Of a stretch of 64,000 nt of DNA, positions 20,821-30,051 are shown piece after piece. The notes beneath the pieces were generated by a model. That model did not search any database. It worked only from the letters and a program-made list of their open reading frames with translations, and was not told the DNA's origin. Numbering within the stretch: position 1 is the first letter of the stretch; every line of letters begins with the position of its first letter. Source of the stretch: Hydrogenophaga sp. IBVHS1 (GTDB lineage: Bacteria; Pseudomonadota; Gammaproteobacteria; Burkholderiales; Burkholderiaceae_C); contig NZ_NFUU01000001.1 in the NCBI RefSeq assembly GCF_002127265.1, positions 62,001 through 126,000 of the forward strand. Reading direction: 5' to 3'. Made by a program: the position numbers and the translations under genes.

Positions 20821-21834
20821 TCAGGCCGCTGCGCGCTGCAGCCGGTCGCGCACGCCGTCCCATGCGGCGTCGGCCGGCGGCGTTTCCACCCAGATCAGGC
20901 GCACGCCGGTGGCGTCGAGTTCGCGCAGCACGGCAAAGAGTTCCTGCGCGCACTGCGCGGCGTCCAGTGGCATGCGGCGCACGGCCACGCCACGTGCGGC
21001 ATGGAGCGGGCTGTGCGCGTAGATGGCGATGTGCCGGGCGTCGCTGCCGAGCACGTCGAGCGCGGCCTGCAACGGCTTGGTGTCCATCAGCCGCACCTGG
21101 GCTCGCGGCGCGTAGTGCGATTCGAGCGTGCCCGAGGCGCGGGGCGCGGCATCGTCGCGTGATCGCACCGGCAGGCCGCAGGCGGCTTCCAGCTGGGCGC
21201 TGGTGATCATGCCCGGGCGCAGCAGCACCGGGTGGCCGCGTGTTGCGTCGACGATGGTGGATTCGATGCCCACCGGGCACGCGCCGCCGTCGAGGATGAG
21301 CAGGTCTTCTTCGGGCAAAGCCGCGAATTCCTCCGCCACGTGCGCGGCGGTGGTGGGGCTCACGCGGCCGAAGCGGTTGGCGCTGGGTGCGGCCACGCCG
21401 TTCACGCCGTGGCGCGCCGCTGCAGCCAGCAGCGCCTGCGCCACCGGGTGGCTGGGGCAACGCAAGCCCACTGAATCCTGCCCGCCGGCGGCCACGGCGG
21501 CCACGGCGCTGCGGCGCGGCAGGATGACCGTGAGTGGCCCGGGCCAGAAAGCCTGCATGAGTGCGGCGGCAAACGGCGGTACTTCGCGCGCGTAGTGGTC
21601 CACCCCGGCGCGCCAGCCTTGGCCTCCCGAACCCGCAGCCAGGTGCACGATCAGCGGGTGGTCGCTCGGTCGGCCCTTGGCTTCGAAGATGCGGTGCACC
21701 GCGGTGGCGTTGGCGGCATCGGCCGCGAGGCCGTACACCGTTTCGGTCGGCATGCCCACGAGCGAACCACTGGCAAGGCGTTGCGCCGCCTGGACAATCG
21801 ATGCGGTGTCGCTGGCGGGCAGCAGCAGCGGCAT
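20821..21834 (-). CDS. tsaC: L-threonylcarbamoyladenylate synthase (Sua5/TsaC)
   Basis: Makes threonylcarbamoyl-AMP from threonine, bicarbonate and ATP for t6A37 tRNA modification. 337 residues, so the long Sua5 form: an N-terminal YrdC domain (GMPTETVYGLAADA, FEAKGRPSDHPLIVHL, PSANRFGRVSPTTAAHV) plus a C-terminal Sua5 domain from about residue 230. E. coli TsaC has only the first. Start taken at 21834, four bases after the purK stop; an in-frame ATG-equivalent at 21864 would overlap purK. Last gene of purE-purK-sua5. Confidence 0.95.
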   Translation of the reverse strand: MPLLLPASDTASIVQAAQRLASGSLVGMPTETVYGLAADAANATAVHRIFEAKGRPSDHPLIVHLAAGSGGQGWRAGVDHYAREVPPFAAALMQAFWPGPLTVILPRRSAVAAVAAGGQDSVGLRCPSHPVAQALLAAAARHGVNGVAAPSANRFGRVSPTTAAHVAEEFAALPEEDLLILDGGACPVGIESTIVDATRGHPVLLRPGMITSAQLEAACGLPVRSRDDAAPRASGTLESHYAPRAQVRLMDTKPLQAALDVLGSDARHIAIYAHSPLHAARGVAVRRMPLDAAQCAQELFAVLRELDATGVRLIWVETPPADAAWDGVRDRLQRAAA

Positions 21835-21838
21835 GTGA

Positions 21839-23077
21839 TCAGGCTTCGAGTGCGGGAAGGCCAAGCAGCTTCAGCGCCTTCGCCGTTGTCTCGCGCACCT
21901 GCGCCACGCTGGGTGCCGTGATGTTCAGGTGGCCCATCTTGCGGCCAGCGCGCGCGCTCAGCTTGCCGTAGAGGTGCAGGTTCGTGCCCGGCAGCGCGAG
22001 CACCTGCGCCCACGGTGGCGGCGTGGGGCGTTCGCTGCGCTGCGTGCGCACGGCATTGGGTTCGAACCACAGGTCGCCCAGCAGGTTGACCATGATGGCC
22101 GGGCTGTGCTGGCGCGGTGTGGGCAAGGGGAGGCCGGCGAGCGTGCGCACCTGTGCTTCAAACTGTGAAATGTCGCAGGCGTTCTGCGTGTAGTGGCCGC
22201 TGTTGTGTGGGCGGGGCGCCATTTCATTCACCACCAGGTCGAGCGCGCCTTCAGCGTTCTCCACCACGAAATACTCCACGCAGAGCACCCCCACATAGTG
22301 CAGGTGGTTGGCAATGGCCACCGTGCTGGCTTGTGCGCGTTGCGCCAGGGCGGGTTCCAGTGCGCCCTCAAACACCTCGGTCAATGCGAGGATGCCGTCG
22401 TGGTGCGTGTTCTTCTGCACCGGAAAGCTCACGCTGGCACCGTCGGCGCCGCGCGCCACGATCACCGAGCATTCAGCGCTCAGCTTCAGCATCTTCTCCA
22501 GCACGCAGGGCACCTTGTCCATGGCGTCCCAGGCGGCGGCGAGTTCCTCGCGCGTGGACACACGCGCCTGGCCCTTGCCGTCGTAACCCATGCGCGCGGT
22601 TTTCAGAATACCGGGCAGCAGATCGGCGGACACGGCGGCCAGCGATGCATCGGTGGTGATGACCGCGTGCGGCGCCGGGCTCACGCCGCTGAGGGTTGCG
22701 CAATCCACGAAGTGCGCTTTTTCCTTCACGCGGTCCTGCGCCACCGCCACACAGGCGGCCGATGGCGCCACCGTGCGTTGCGCCGCGAGCGTGAGCAGCG
22801 CAGGCGCGGGCACGTTCTCGAACTCGGTGGTAATGGCATCGCAGCGCTGTGCGAGCTGTGCCAGGCCGGCTTCGTCGGTGTAGGGCGTCTTGATGTGGTG
22901 GTGGCTGATGAGCCCGGCCGGACTGGCCGGATCGGGGTCCAGCACCGCCGTGGTGTAGCCCATGGCCTGCGCCGCCTGCACAAACATGCGTCCGAGCTGG
23001 CCACCGCCCATCACGCCCAGCGTGATCGGCTGGCCGGTGGGCGAGCTGCCACCGGGAAGAAAGGTCTTGAGGTTCAT
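21839..23077 (-). CDS. purK: N5-carboxyaminoimidazole ribonucleotide synthase
   Basis: ATP-grasp enzyme of purine synthesis converting AIR, bicarbonate and ATP to N5-CAIR, which PurE then rearranges. 412 residues, slightly longer than E. coli PurK (355). N-terminal [12 protein letters not shown] nucleotide fold, ATP-grasp segments [15 protein letters not shown] and [16 protein letters not shown] (metal-binding), and a short C-terminal domain. Its ATG overlaps the purE stop by four bases (23074-23077), so the two products are coupled. Confidence 0.97.
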   Translation of the reverse strand: MNLKTFLPGGSSPTGQPITLGVMGGGQLGRMFVQAAQAMGYTTAVLDPDPASPAGLISHHHIKTPYTDEAGLAQLAQRCDAITTEFENVPAPALLTLAAQRTVAPSAACVAVAQDRVKEKAHFVDCATLSGVSPAPHAVITTDASLAAVSADLLPGILKTARMGYDGKGQARVSTREELAAAWDAMDKVPCVLEKMLKLSAECSVIVARGADGASVSFPVQKNTHHDGILALTEVFEGALEPALAQRAQASTVAIANHLHYVGVLCVEYFVVENAEGALDLVVNEMAPRPHNSGHYTQNACDISQFEAQVRTLAGLPLPTPRQHSPAIMVNLLGDLWFEPNAVRTQRSERPTPPPWAQVLALPGTNLHLYGKLSARAGRKMGHLNITAPSVAQVRETTAKALKLLGLPALEA

Positions 23078-23565
23078 GTCGGCGGCAGCGTCATGGCCCT
23101 GGCCGTGTCGGTCTGCCGGGCGCGAAACGCCTCCAGCTTTTCGAGCAGCGCGGCGTCGTGGGTGGCCAGCATGGCCACCGCAAACAGCGCCGCATTGGCC
23201 GCACCCGCCGGACCGATGGCAAACGTGGCCACCGGCACGCCCTTGGGCATCTGCACGATGCTGTGCAGCGAATCCACTCCGCTCAGGTGTTTGCTGGCCA
23301 CCGGCACGCCCAGCACCGGCACCAGCGTCTTGGCCGCCAGCATGCCGGGCAGATGCGCCGCGCCGCCCGCGCCCGCAATGATCGCCTTCAGCCCGCGCGA
23401 GACGGCCGACTCGGCGTAGGCAAACATGTCGTCGGGCATGCGGTGCGCCGAGACAACACGCGCCTCGTGCGCAATGCCGAAGTCCTGCAGGATCTGAACG
23501 GCATGCTGCATGGTCTCCCAGTCGCTGCTGGAGCCCATGAGCACGCCCACTTGGATGGGATTCAT
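23074..23565 (-). CDS. purE: N5-carboxyaminoimidazole ribonucleotide mutase
   Basis: Class I PurE, 163 residues, converting N5-CAIR to CAIR in purine synthesis. The signature [26 protein letters not shown] and [10 protein letters not shown] active-site loops are intact. First gene of purE-purK-sua5. It is divergent from the thioredoxin-TPR gene across 84 bases. The neighbouring purC, on the same strand but separated by that gene, supplies the next pathway step. Confidence 0.97.
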   Translation of the reverse strand: MNPIQVGVLMGSSSDWETMQHAVQILQDFGIAHEARVVSAHRMPDDMFAYAESAVSRGLKAIIAGAGGAAHLPGMLAAKTLVPVLGVPVASKHLSGVDSLHSIVQMPKGVPVATFAIGPAGAANAALFAVAMLATHDAALLEKLEAFRARQTDTARAMTLPPT

Positions 23566-23649
23566 GAAGGTGCGCTCTCCGGTAAAGTGTCGATTTTACG
23601 TTTGGCCTGTGCCCCCAGATCGCACGCGCCCCTTCCCCAGGTTCCTTCC

Positions 23650-24558
23650 ATGATCAACGTCACCGTCGCCAATTTTGAAGCCGAGGTCATCCAGGCTTCG
23701 CAGCACACGCCCGTGCTGGTGGATTTCTGGGCGCCCTGGTGTGGCCCCTGCAAGGTGATCGGCCCCATGCTGGAGAAGCTGGAGACCGATTACGGCGGTC
23801 GCTTCAAACTGGTCAAGATCGATTCCGACCAGGAGCAGCAGCTCGCCGCGGCCTTCGGCATCCGCAGCATCCCCACCTGCGTGCTGCTTATCAACGGTCA
23901 GCCCGTCGACGGCTTCATGGGCGCGCTGCCCGAAGGCCAGATCAAGGCCTTTCTCGACAAGCACCTGCCCAGCGCCGAAGAGGCCGAGGCTGAAGAGGTG
24001 GAAGCCGAGGCCATGGACGCGCTGGCCGAGGGCGACATTGAAGGTGCGCTGGAGAAACTCCAGCAGGCCGTGCAGACCGATCCGAACAACGACGACGCGC
24101 GCTTCGACCTCGTGAAGCTGCTGCTGGAACTGGGGCAGGACGACGACGCCAAGGTGGCCTTCGCCCCCGTGATCGCCAAAGCAGCCGGTGTGCGCCGCCT
24201 CGACTCGTTGCAGCGCTGGATGACCGCGCGCGACGCGCAAGCGAACGTGAGCGACCCCGAGGCGCGCGCGGCCGAACTGCAGGCCGCCATTGCCACCAAC
24301 AAGCGCGATTTCGATGCGCGCTTTGCCCTGGCGCAGCTGCTCATCGCCTACGGGCAGTGGGTGCCCGCCATGGACGAACTGCTGGAAATTTTGATGCGCA
24401 ACAAGGCCTGGAACGAAGACCTGGCGCGCAAGACCTTCATCGCCATCCTCGACATCATCGAGCCGCCTAAGCCGAAGGTGGCCGAAGGCCAGGTGCCACC
24501 CGAAGACCCGACGGTGGCGACGTACCGGCGTCGGCTGTCGAGCGTGGTGTTGAGCTAG
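23650..24558 (+). CDS. cnoX: Thioredoxin-TPR chaperone, CnoX (YbbN) type
   Basis: 302 residues: thioredoxin domain 1-~108 with redox motif WCGPC (Cys31, Cys34), then a C-terminal tetratricopeptide-like region beginning with an acidic linker ([16 protein letters not shown]). CnoX proteins hold unfolding clients for DnaK/GroEL under oxidative stress; E. coli CnoX lacks one catalytic cysteine, whereas both are present here, so disulfide reductase activity is plausible. Start at 23650, just before the beta strand [10 protein letters not shown]. Its TAG stop shares CTAG with the convergent purC. It splits purC from purE. Confidence 0.93.
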   Translation: MINVTVANFEAEVIQASQHTPVLVDFWAPWCGPCKVIGPMLEKLETDYGGRFKLVKIDSDQEQQLAAAFGIRSIPTCVLLINGQPVDGFMGALPEGQIKAFLDKHLPSAEEAEAEEVEAEAMDALAEGDIEGALEKLQQAVQTDPNNDDARFDLVKLLLELGQDDDAKVAFAPVIAKAAGVRRLDSLQRWMTARDAQANVSDPEARAAELQAAIATNKRDFDARFALAQLLIAYGQWVPAMDELLEILMRNKAWNEDLARKTFIAILDIIEPPKPKVAEGQVPPEDPTVATYRRRLSSVVLS

Positions 24559-25463
24559 CCCATCAGGCGCGTCAGCGCTTCCTGGTATTTCGCTGCGGTT
24601 TTTTCAATCACCTCTTTGGGAAGGCGCGGTGCCGGTGGCGTCTTGTCCCAGGGCTTGCCGCCCACCTGCGCGGTTTCCAGCCAGTCGCGCAGAAACTGCT
24701 TGTCGTAGCTCGGCGGGTTCTGGCCCACCACATAGCTCTCGGCCGGCCAGTAGCGCGAGCTGTCGGGCGTGAGCACTTCGTCCATCAACACCAGCTTGCC
24801 CGCCTTGTCCAGGCCAAACTCAAACTTGGTGTCCGCAATGATGATGCCCTTCTCGAGCGCGATCGCAGCCGCCGCCTTGTAGAGCGCAATCGACACGTCG
24901 CGAATCTGCGCCGCGAGTTCGGGGCCGATCATCTCGACCGTGCGCTCGAAGGTGATGTTCTCGTCGTGCTCGCCCATATCCGCCTTTGCCGCGGGCGTGT
25001 AAATGGGCTCGGGCAGTTTCGACGCGTTCTGCAAACCTTCGGGCAGCTTCACGCCACACACCGAGCGGCTGTCCTGGTATTCCTTCCAGCCGCTCCCGGC
25101 CAGGTAGCCGCGCACCACGGCTTCCACCGGAATCGGCTTCAAGCGCTGAACCAGCATGGAACGGCCCGTGACCTGCGCGGCTTCTTCCGGCGACACCACG
25201 CTCTCGGGGGCCTGGCCGGTGAGGTGAATCGGGCAGATGTTCAGGCCCTTGGGGCCGAGCTGTTCAAACCAGAACAGCGAGAGCCTCGTGAGCAGTTCGC
25301 CCTTGCCCGGAATGGGCTCGCCCATGATGACGTCGAAGGCGCTGATGCGGTCGCTGGCCACCATGAGAATGCGGTCGTCGCCCACGGCGTAGTTGTCGCG
25401 CACCTTGCCGCGCGCCAGCAGGGGCAGGGAGGTCAGGGCCGAAGTGTGCAGGGCAGGGGTCAT
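24555..25463 (-). CDS. purC: Phosphoribosylaminoimidazole-succinocarboxamide synthase
   Basis: SAICAR synthase, joining CAIR and aspartate with ATP in purine synthesis. 302 residues, the length of the eukaryote-like/longer bacterial form rather than the 237-residue E. coli type. Motifs [30 protein letters not shown] (ATP loop, residues ~15-45), [18 protein letters not shown] and [29 protein letters not shown] are present. It lies downstream of fba on the same strand but behind an intrinsic terminator, so it probably has its own promoter in 25464-25490. Confidence 0.97.
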   Translation of the reverse strand: MTPALHTSALTSLPLLARGKVRDNYAVGDDRILMVASDRISAFDVIMGEPIPGKGELLTRLSLFWFEQLGPKGLNICPIHLTGQAPESVVSPEEAAQVTGRSMLVQRLKPIPVEAVVRGYLAGSGWKEYQDSRSVCGVKLPEGLQNASKLPEPIYTPAAKADMGEHDENITFERTVEMIGPELAAQIRDVSIALYKAAAAIALEKGIIIADTKFEFGLDKAGKLVLMDEVLTPDSSRYWPAESYVVGQNPPSYDKQFLRDWLETAQVGGKPWDKTPPAPRLPKEVIEKTAAKYQEALTRLMG

Positions 25464-25482
25464 GGTCGGAAGGGAATTCAGG

Positions 25483-25518
25483 ACAAGAAAAAAGCCCGTT
25501 GAACAGTCAACGGGCTTT
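25483..25518 (-). terminator. Intrinsic terminator after fba
   Basis: On the minus strand, AAAGCCCGTTGA, loop CTGT, and TCAACGGGCTTT make a perfect 12-bp stem (25491-25502 with 25507-25518) running into a T-rich tract (25483-25490). It lies 27 bases past the fba stop and before purC. Confidence 0.93.
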
Positions 25519-25545
25519 GAACCATTCCGGGGGATTATCGCAAGT

Positions 25546-26610
25546 TCAGTGCACCACTTGTGCGAGTTCGCCCTTGGCGTATTTCGAGGCCACCACCTGC
25601 AGTGTTTCGCCCTTGATCTTGCTGCCCTGTCCTTCGCAGCCGAACTCCAGGTAGCGCTGCTTGCAGATTGCCTTCGCGGCTTCGCGCGCCGGCTTGAGCC
25701 ATTCGCGGGCGTCGAACTTGTCGGGGTTCTCGGCCAGGAACTTGCGCACCGCGCCGGTCATGGCCAGGCGGATGTCGGTGTCGATGTTGATCTTGCGCAC
25801 GCCGTGCTTGATGGCTTCCTGGATTTCCTTGATCGGCACGCCGTAGGTTTCCTTCATCTTGCCGCCGTACTGGTTGATGATGGCCAGCAGCTCGGGCGGC
25901 ACACTGGAGGAACCGTGCATCACCAGATGGGTGTTGGGAATGCGCTGGTGGATTTCCTTCACCCGGCTGATGGCGAGGATGTCGCCGGTGGGCGGCCGGC
26001 TGAATTTGTAGGCGCCGTGGCTGGTGCCGATGGCGATGGCCAGGGCGTCGAGCTGCGTCGCCTTGACGAACTGGGCCGCTTCTTCAGGGTCGGTCAGCAT
26101 CTGGCTGTGGTCCAGCTTGCCTTCGGCGCCGATGCCGTCTTCTTCGCCGGCCTCACCGGTTTCCAGGTTGCCCAGGCAGCCGAGTTCACCTTCCACCGTG
26201 ACGCCGACCTTGTGGGCCATCTCCACCACCTTGCGGGTGACCTCGGTGTTGTATTCGAAGGAAGCCGGCGTTTTGCCATCTTCCATCAGCGAGCCGTCCA
26301 TCATCACCGAACCGAAGCCCAGGTTGATGGCGCCTTCGCAAACCTTTGGCGAGGTGCCGTGGTCCTGGTGCATCACCAGCGGGATGTGCGGATAACTCTC
26401 CATGGCGGCCTGGATGAGGTGCTTGATGAAGGGCTCGCCGGCGTACTTGCGGGCACCGGCACTGGCCTGCAGGATCACCGGTGCACCGACTTCGTCGGCT
26501 GCCGCCATGACGGCCTGCACCTGTTCGAGGTTGTTGACGTTGAACGCTGGAATGCCGTAGCCATTGGCGGCGGCGTGGTCGAGCAGTTCGCGCATGGAAA
26601 CGAGCGCCAT
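25546..26610 (-). CDS. fba: Fructose-bisphosphate aldolase, class II
   Basis: Zinc-dependent aldolase cleaving fructose 1,6-bisphosphate to DHAP and GAP in glycolysis and the reverse in gluconeogenesis. 354 residues. The zinc and active-site segments are clear: [40 protein letters not shown] and [11 protein letters not shown], which fits the class IIB (Calvin-cycle-like/tetrameric) group. Followed by an intrinsic terminator. It is divergent from nothing: the upstream hydrolase gene is on the same strand, 103 bases away. Confidence 0.97.
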   Translation of the reverse strand: MALVSMRELLDHAAANGYGIPAFNVNNLEQVQAVMAAADEVGAPVILQASAGARKYAGEPFIKHLIQAAMESYPHIPLVMHQDHGTSPKVCEGAINLGFGSVMMDGSLMEDGKTPASFEYNTEVTRKVVEMAHKVGVTVEGELGCLGNLETGEAGEEDGIGAEGKLDHSQMLTDPEEAAQFVKATQLDALAIAIGTSHGAYKFSRPPTGDILAISRVKEIHQRIPNTHLVMHGSSSVPPELLAIINQYGGKMKETYGVPIKEIQEAIKHGVRKINIDTDIRLAMTGAVRKFLAENPDKFDAREWLKPAREAAKAICKQRYLEFGCEGQGSKIKGETLQVVASKYAKGELAQVVH

Positions 26611-26713
26611 GTGAATCCCCTAGTTCAGTTGGTAACCGTGGTGTAACCGGGGAGTTTAACTTTGGGGAACGCTGTAAAGCCTGATTGCAGCGCGCCAAAT
26701 GTCACGCGATGCT

Positions 26714-27592
26714 TCAGCTTCTGGACTCCAGCAGGAACCCGCTCAACCGATCGAGCACCGGCGCGAGCCCCCGCAAAGGCGGGGCGAGGGCGCCGATCAG
26801 GGTGGTGTGGCTGACACGGTCGAACAGCTCCAGCTCGACCGGTGTGCCCTGGCTTTTCAAAGTCTGGGCGAGCGCCAGGGTGTTGCGCTGCGGGTTCACC
26901 AGCGTGTCGTTGCGGGCGGCGAGCAGCAGGGCGCGGCGCTCGGGTGCCGCGTGGGCCAGGGCGTGGAAGAGGGGCTGAGAGTCGGCCGGGGTACCGGGCC
27001 ACTCGAAGGCAATGCGAACGTCCGGGTTGCCGATCGGCAGGAAATCGTAGGGACCGGCCAGACCGGCCCAGCCGGCAATCGGTTCGCGCCCCAGCCAGCG
27101 CGGGTCCAGCGCCAGCATGGCGGCGTTGTAGGCGCCCGCGCTGTGCCCCACGATGAACAGGCGTTCCCGCGACGCGCCCAGGGCCACAGCCTGTGCGCCC
27201 GCCCAGCGCACGGCCAGCGCGCAGTCTTCGAGGAAAACCGGGTAGCGCACCTCGGGGCTCAGGCGGTAGTCGGCCACCACGGTGACGATGCCGCGCGAGG
27301 CCAGCGCTTCGCCGACAAAACGGTAGTCGGCGCGCGAGCCGCTGCTCCAGCTGCCGCCGTAGAAGAACACCGCGATGGGTGCGCCCGCCACGGCCGGCTC
27401 GGGCAGGTAGACGTCGGCCCGTTGGCGCTCGGCGCTGCCGTAGGCCAGATCGCGCCTGACGCTGTGGGTGTGCGAGGGCACAGTGGCATTGATGAGGCGC
27501 AGCGGCGAACAGGCTTGCAGCAGCGGGGCCAGACCGAGCGCGGTGAGCCAGCGTCGGCGGCGGGTGGACGGATGGGACTGTGGCGAGGTCAT
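26714..27592 (-). CDS. Alpha/beta hydrolase, esterase/lipase-like, putative lipoprotein
   Basis: 292 residues from ATG 27592. N-terminus Arg-rich (RRRRWLTALGL) then LLQACSP, a lipobox with Cys28, so an exported lipoprotein is likely. The fold is of the carboxylesterase/HSL type: FFYGGSW in the place of the HGG oxyanion motif, nucleophile elbow GHSAG, and DVRIAF and a late His (RVSHTT) completing a plausible Ser-Asp-His triad. The first oxyanion residue being Tyr rather than His is a known variant. Substrate unknown. Divergent from the DUF481 gene. Confidence 0.85.
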   Translation of the reverse strand: MTSPQSHPSTRRRRWLTALGLAPLLQACSPLRLINATVPSHTHSVRRDLAYGSAERQRADVYLPEPAVAGAPIAVFFYGGSWSSGSRADYRFVGEALASRGIVTVVADYRLSPEVRYPVFLEDCALAVRWAGAQAVALGASRERLFIVGHSAGAYNAAMLALDPRWLGREPIAGWAGLAGPYDFLPIGNPDVRIAFEWPGTPADSQPLFHALAHAAPERRALLLAARNDTLVNPQRNTLALAQTLKSQGTPVELELFDRVSHTTLIGALAPPLRGLAPVLDRLSGFLLESRS

Positions 27593-27735
27593 GACAGATT
27601 TACGCACGCGGAGGGCCCCCGGATTCAAGCGATCGACACCTTTCGTCACAAATCCCGCGGAACTGGAGCGCATGCTGGGTGAACCCTCCAGGGGAGAAGC
27701 CAGACCCCTCCCGTACCCACAAGAAAGGAACCGCC

Positions 27736-28500
27736 ATGCCCTGTCGTCCGTTGTACGTGACGCTCACCGCCGCTGCCCTGCTGGCGCCGCCCCTGTCGCA
27801 GGCTCAGGTCACGCTCAAGCCCGATGGTCAGTGGCGCTACCTGCTGACCGCTGGCGCCAACATTTCATCGGGCAACAACGATGCGCGCTCGCTCAACCTG
27901 TCGGGTGAAGCGGCCCGCCAGACCGACGACGACAAATGGACCTGGAATGCCCGAGCCGATCAGGCCAGCAATTCGGGCGTGTCGACCACCGACCGCTACG
28001 GTCTGCGCACCCAGTACGACCGCAACATCTCACCCGACTGGTTCGGCTTCGGCTCCGGCGAAACGCTGCGAGACAAGCTGGCCAACATCGACGCCCGCTA
28101 CTCAGTGGCCAGCGGTGTGGGTCGACATGTGTGGCGCGAGGAGCGCGGCTACTTCGATGTCTCCGCCGGTCTGGGCTACACCTACGACCGGTACCTCAGC
28201 GCCACCGACATCGCCGGCGCCATGCGGGACCGCTACGGTCGCCTGGAACTGGTGCTGGCGGAGGAATCCAGCCACAAGCTCACCGAGACCACCAGCCTGC
28301 GCCAGAAATTCACCCTGTACCCCGACCTTCGCGATTCCGGCAAGTACCGCGCGGTGCTCGACACCGGCCTGACCGTGGCCATGACACAGGCTTTGAACCT
28401 GTCCGCGGGCTTCAGCTACCGCTACGACAGCGACCCCGGCACCGGCCTGGAAAAGGGCGATGCGATGTTTGTGACCGGCGTGTCGCTGCGTTTCGATTAA
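27736..28500 (+). CDS. DUF481 family beta-barrel protein
   Basis: 254 residues from ATG 27736, preceded by AAGAAAGGA (27721-27729). A signal peptide ends near LSQAQV; the rest is a set of amphipathic beta strands (WRYLLTAGANISSGNND, GLGYTYDRYLSATD, SAGFSYRYDSDPG) closing with LRFD, typical of DUF481 outer-membrane proteins such as YdiY. Role unknown. The open frame continues 19 codons upstream, not included. Its TAA stop shares TTAA with the stop of the convergent pyk. Confidence 0.85.
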   Translation: MPCRPLYVTLTAAALLAPPLSQAQVTLKPDGQWRYLLTAGANISSGNNDARSLNLSGEAARQTDDDKWTWNARADQASNSGVSTTDRYGLRTQYDRNISPDWFGFGSGETLRDKLANIDARYSVASGVGRHVWREERGYFDVSAGLGYTYDRYLSATDIAGAMRDRYGRLELVLAEESSHKLTETTSLRQKFTLYPDLRDSGKYRAVLDTGLTVAMTQALNLSAGFSYRYDSDPGTGLEKGDAMFVTGVSLRFD

Positions 28501-29933
28501 GCAGCCCGACAGATTTTCAGGGTGTTCGTGCCGCCGGGCTGCCCCATCGGCTCGCCCACGGTGATGGCGTAGACATCGCCCGTTTCCACGATGCCGCGCT
28601 TTTTCAGGTGGGCTTCGGCGTCCATCAGCGCGGAATCGCGATCGATGCTGTTGTCCATCAGCAGCGGGCGCACGTTGCGATAGAGCGTCATGCGGCGCTG
28701 GGTGGAGAGGTTGGGCGTCATGGCATAGATCGGCATGCGCACGTTGTGCCGGCTCATCCAGAGTGCGGTGGAGCCGGAGTCGGTGAGTGCCACGATGGCT
28801 TTGGCGCCCAGATGGTGTGCGGTGAACAGCGCGCCCATGGCAATCGACTGGTCGATGCGCTTGAAGGTTTTGCCCTGGAAATCGGCGGTGAGTTCCCGGT
28901 ACTCGGCCTTTTCGGCTTCGGAGCAGATGTTCGCCATCTCCAGCACGGTTTCCAGCGGGTAACGGCCGGCGGCGGTCTCAGCGCTGAGCATCACCGCATC
29001 GGTGCCGTCGAGCACGGCGTTGGCCACGTCGCTCACCTCGGCGCGCGTGGGCACGGGGTGGATGATCATCGACTCCATCATCTGTGTGGCGGTGATCACC
29101 ACCTTGTCCATTTCGCGTGCCATCTTGATCATGTGCTTCTGCAGGCCCGGCACGGCCGCGTTGCCCACCTCCACCGCCAGGTCGCCGCGCGCCACCATGA
29201 TGCCGTCGGACACCTTGAGGATGTTGGCGAGTTCGGGGATGGCTTCGGCGCGCTCGATCTTGGCGATCAGCGCAGGCCGGTGGTTCAGGTGCGCACCGGC
29301 CACGTTGCAGAGTTGGCGCGCCAGCTCCATGTCGGTGGCGTTCTTGGGAAAGCTCACGGCCACGTAGTCGGCCATCAGGCCCATGGCGGTCTTGATGTCG
29401 TCCATGTCCTTGGCGGTGAGCGCCGGCGCGGTCAGCCCGCCGCCCTGCTTGTTGATGCCTTTGTTGTTCGACAGCTCGCCGCCCAGCTTCACCGTGGTGT
29501 GCACCGCCGGGCCCACCACCTTGTTCACCGTGAGCACGATCAGACCGTCGTTGAGCAGCAATGTGTCTCCGGCCTTGACGTCGCGCGGCAGTTCCTTGTA
29601 GTCCAGCCCCACGCCCTCGATGTCGCCGGGCTCGGTGCGCGATGCGTCCAGCACAAAAGGCTGGCCGGGTTCCAGCATGACCTTGCCCTGCGCAAACTTG
29701 CCGACGCGGATCTTGGGGCCCTGCAGATCGGCCATGATGCCGACCTCGCGGCCGGCGCGCTGCGCGGCCGCGCGCACCAGTTCGGCGCGATCGATGTGGT
29801 CCTGCGCCACGCCGTGCGAGAAATTGAGCCGGACCACGTTCACGCCGGCGCGGATCATTTTTTCGAGAAGGGCGGGATCGCTGGAAGCGGGGCCGAGGGT
29901 GGCAACGATCTTGGTGGCGCGGCGCGGGTTCAT
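28497..29933 (-). CDS. pyk: Pyruvate kinase
   Basis: Converts phosphoenolpyruvate and ADP to pyruvate and ATP. 478 residues from ATG 29933 (MNPRRATKIVATLGP), preceded by GGAG. Active-site pieces: NFSHG, LQGPKIRVG, VARGDLAVEVG and TATQMMESMI, plus the C-terminal allosteric domain. The frame continues 40 codons upstream without conserved sequence. Divergent from the gamma-glutamyltransferase-family gene; a palindrome lies between them at 29982-30003. It shares its stop palindrome with DUF481. Confidence 0.97.
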   Translation of the reverse strand: MNPRRATKIVATLGPASSDPALLEKMIRAGVNVVRLNFSHGVAQDHIDRAELVRAAAQRAGREVGIMADLQGPKIRVGKFAQGKVMLEPGQPFVLDASRTEPGDIEGVGLDYKELPRDVKAGDTLLLNDGLIVLTVNKVVGPAVHTTVKLGGELSNNKGINKQGGGLTAPALTAKDMDDIKTAMGLMADYVAVSFPKNATDMELARQLCNVAGAHLNHRPALIAKIERAEAIPELANILKVSDGIMVARGDLAVEVGNAAVPGLQKHMIKMAREMDKVVITATQMMESMIIHPVPTRAEVSDVANAVLDGTDAVMLSAETAAGRYPLETVLEMANICSEAEKAEYRELTADFQGKTFKRIDQSIAMGALFTAHHLGAKAIVALTDSGSTALWMSRHNVRMPIYAMTPNLSTQRRMTLYRNVRPLLMDNSIDRDSALMDAEAHLKKRGIVETGDVYAITVGEPMGQPGGTNTLKICRAA

Positions 29934-29981
29934 GGAAATGTCTCCTGGGATTGAACGGCCGGCGGCGCCGGCTTGTAATTT

Positions 29982-30003
29982 GGTTTCAATTGTCCATGAA
30001 ACC
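29982..30003. promoter_or_regulatory. 7-bp inverted repeat between pyk and ggt, operator-like
   Basis: GGTTTCA (29982-29988) and TGAAACC (29997-30003) with an 8-base spacer, 49 bases upstream of both starts (pyk at 29933, ggt-like at 30052). The centred position in a divergent spacer suggests a shared regulator; identity unknown. Confidence 0.4.
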
Positions 30004-30051
30004 GGGTACGACGAGGTTACAGGCCGGCTCGGGCCGCGATAGAGTAGTCGC

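Noticed and set aside
29955..29972. GC-rich palindrome (GCCGGC-GGC-GCCGGC) before pyk as a terminator
   Set aside because: It lies upstream of pyk and lacks a U-tract on either strand; expected by chance in such GC-rich sequence.
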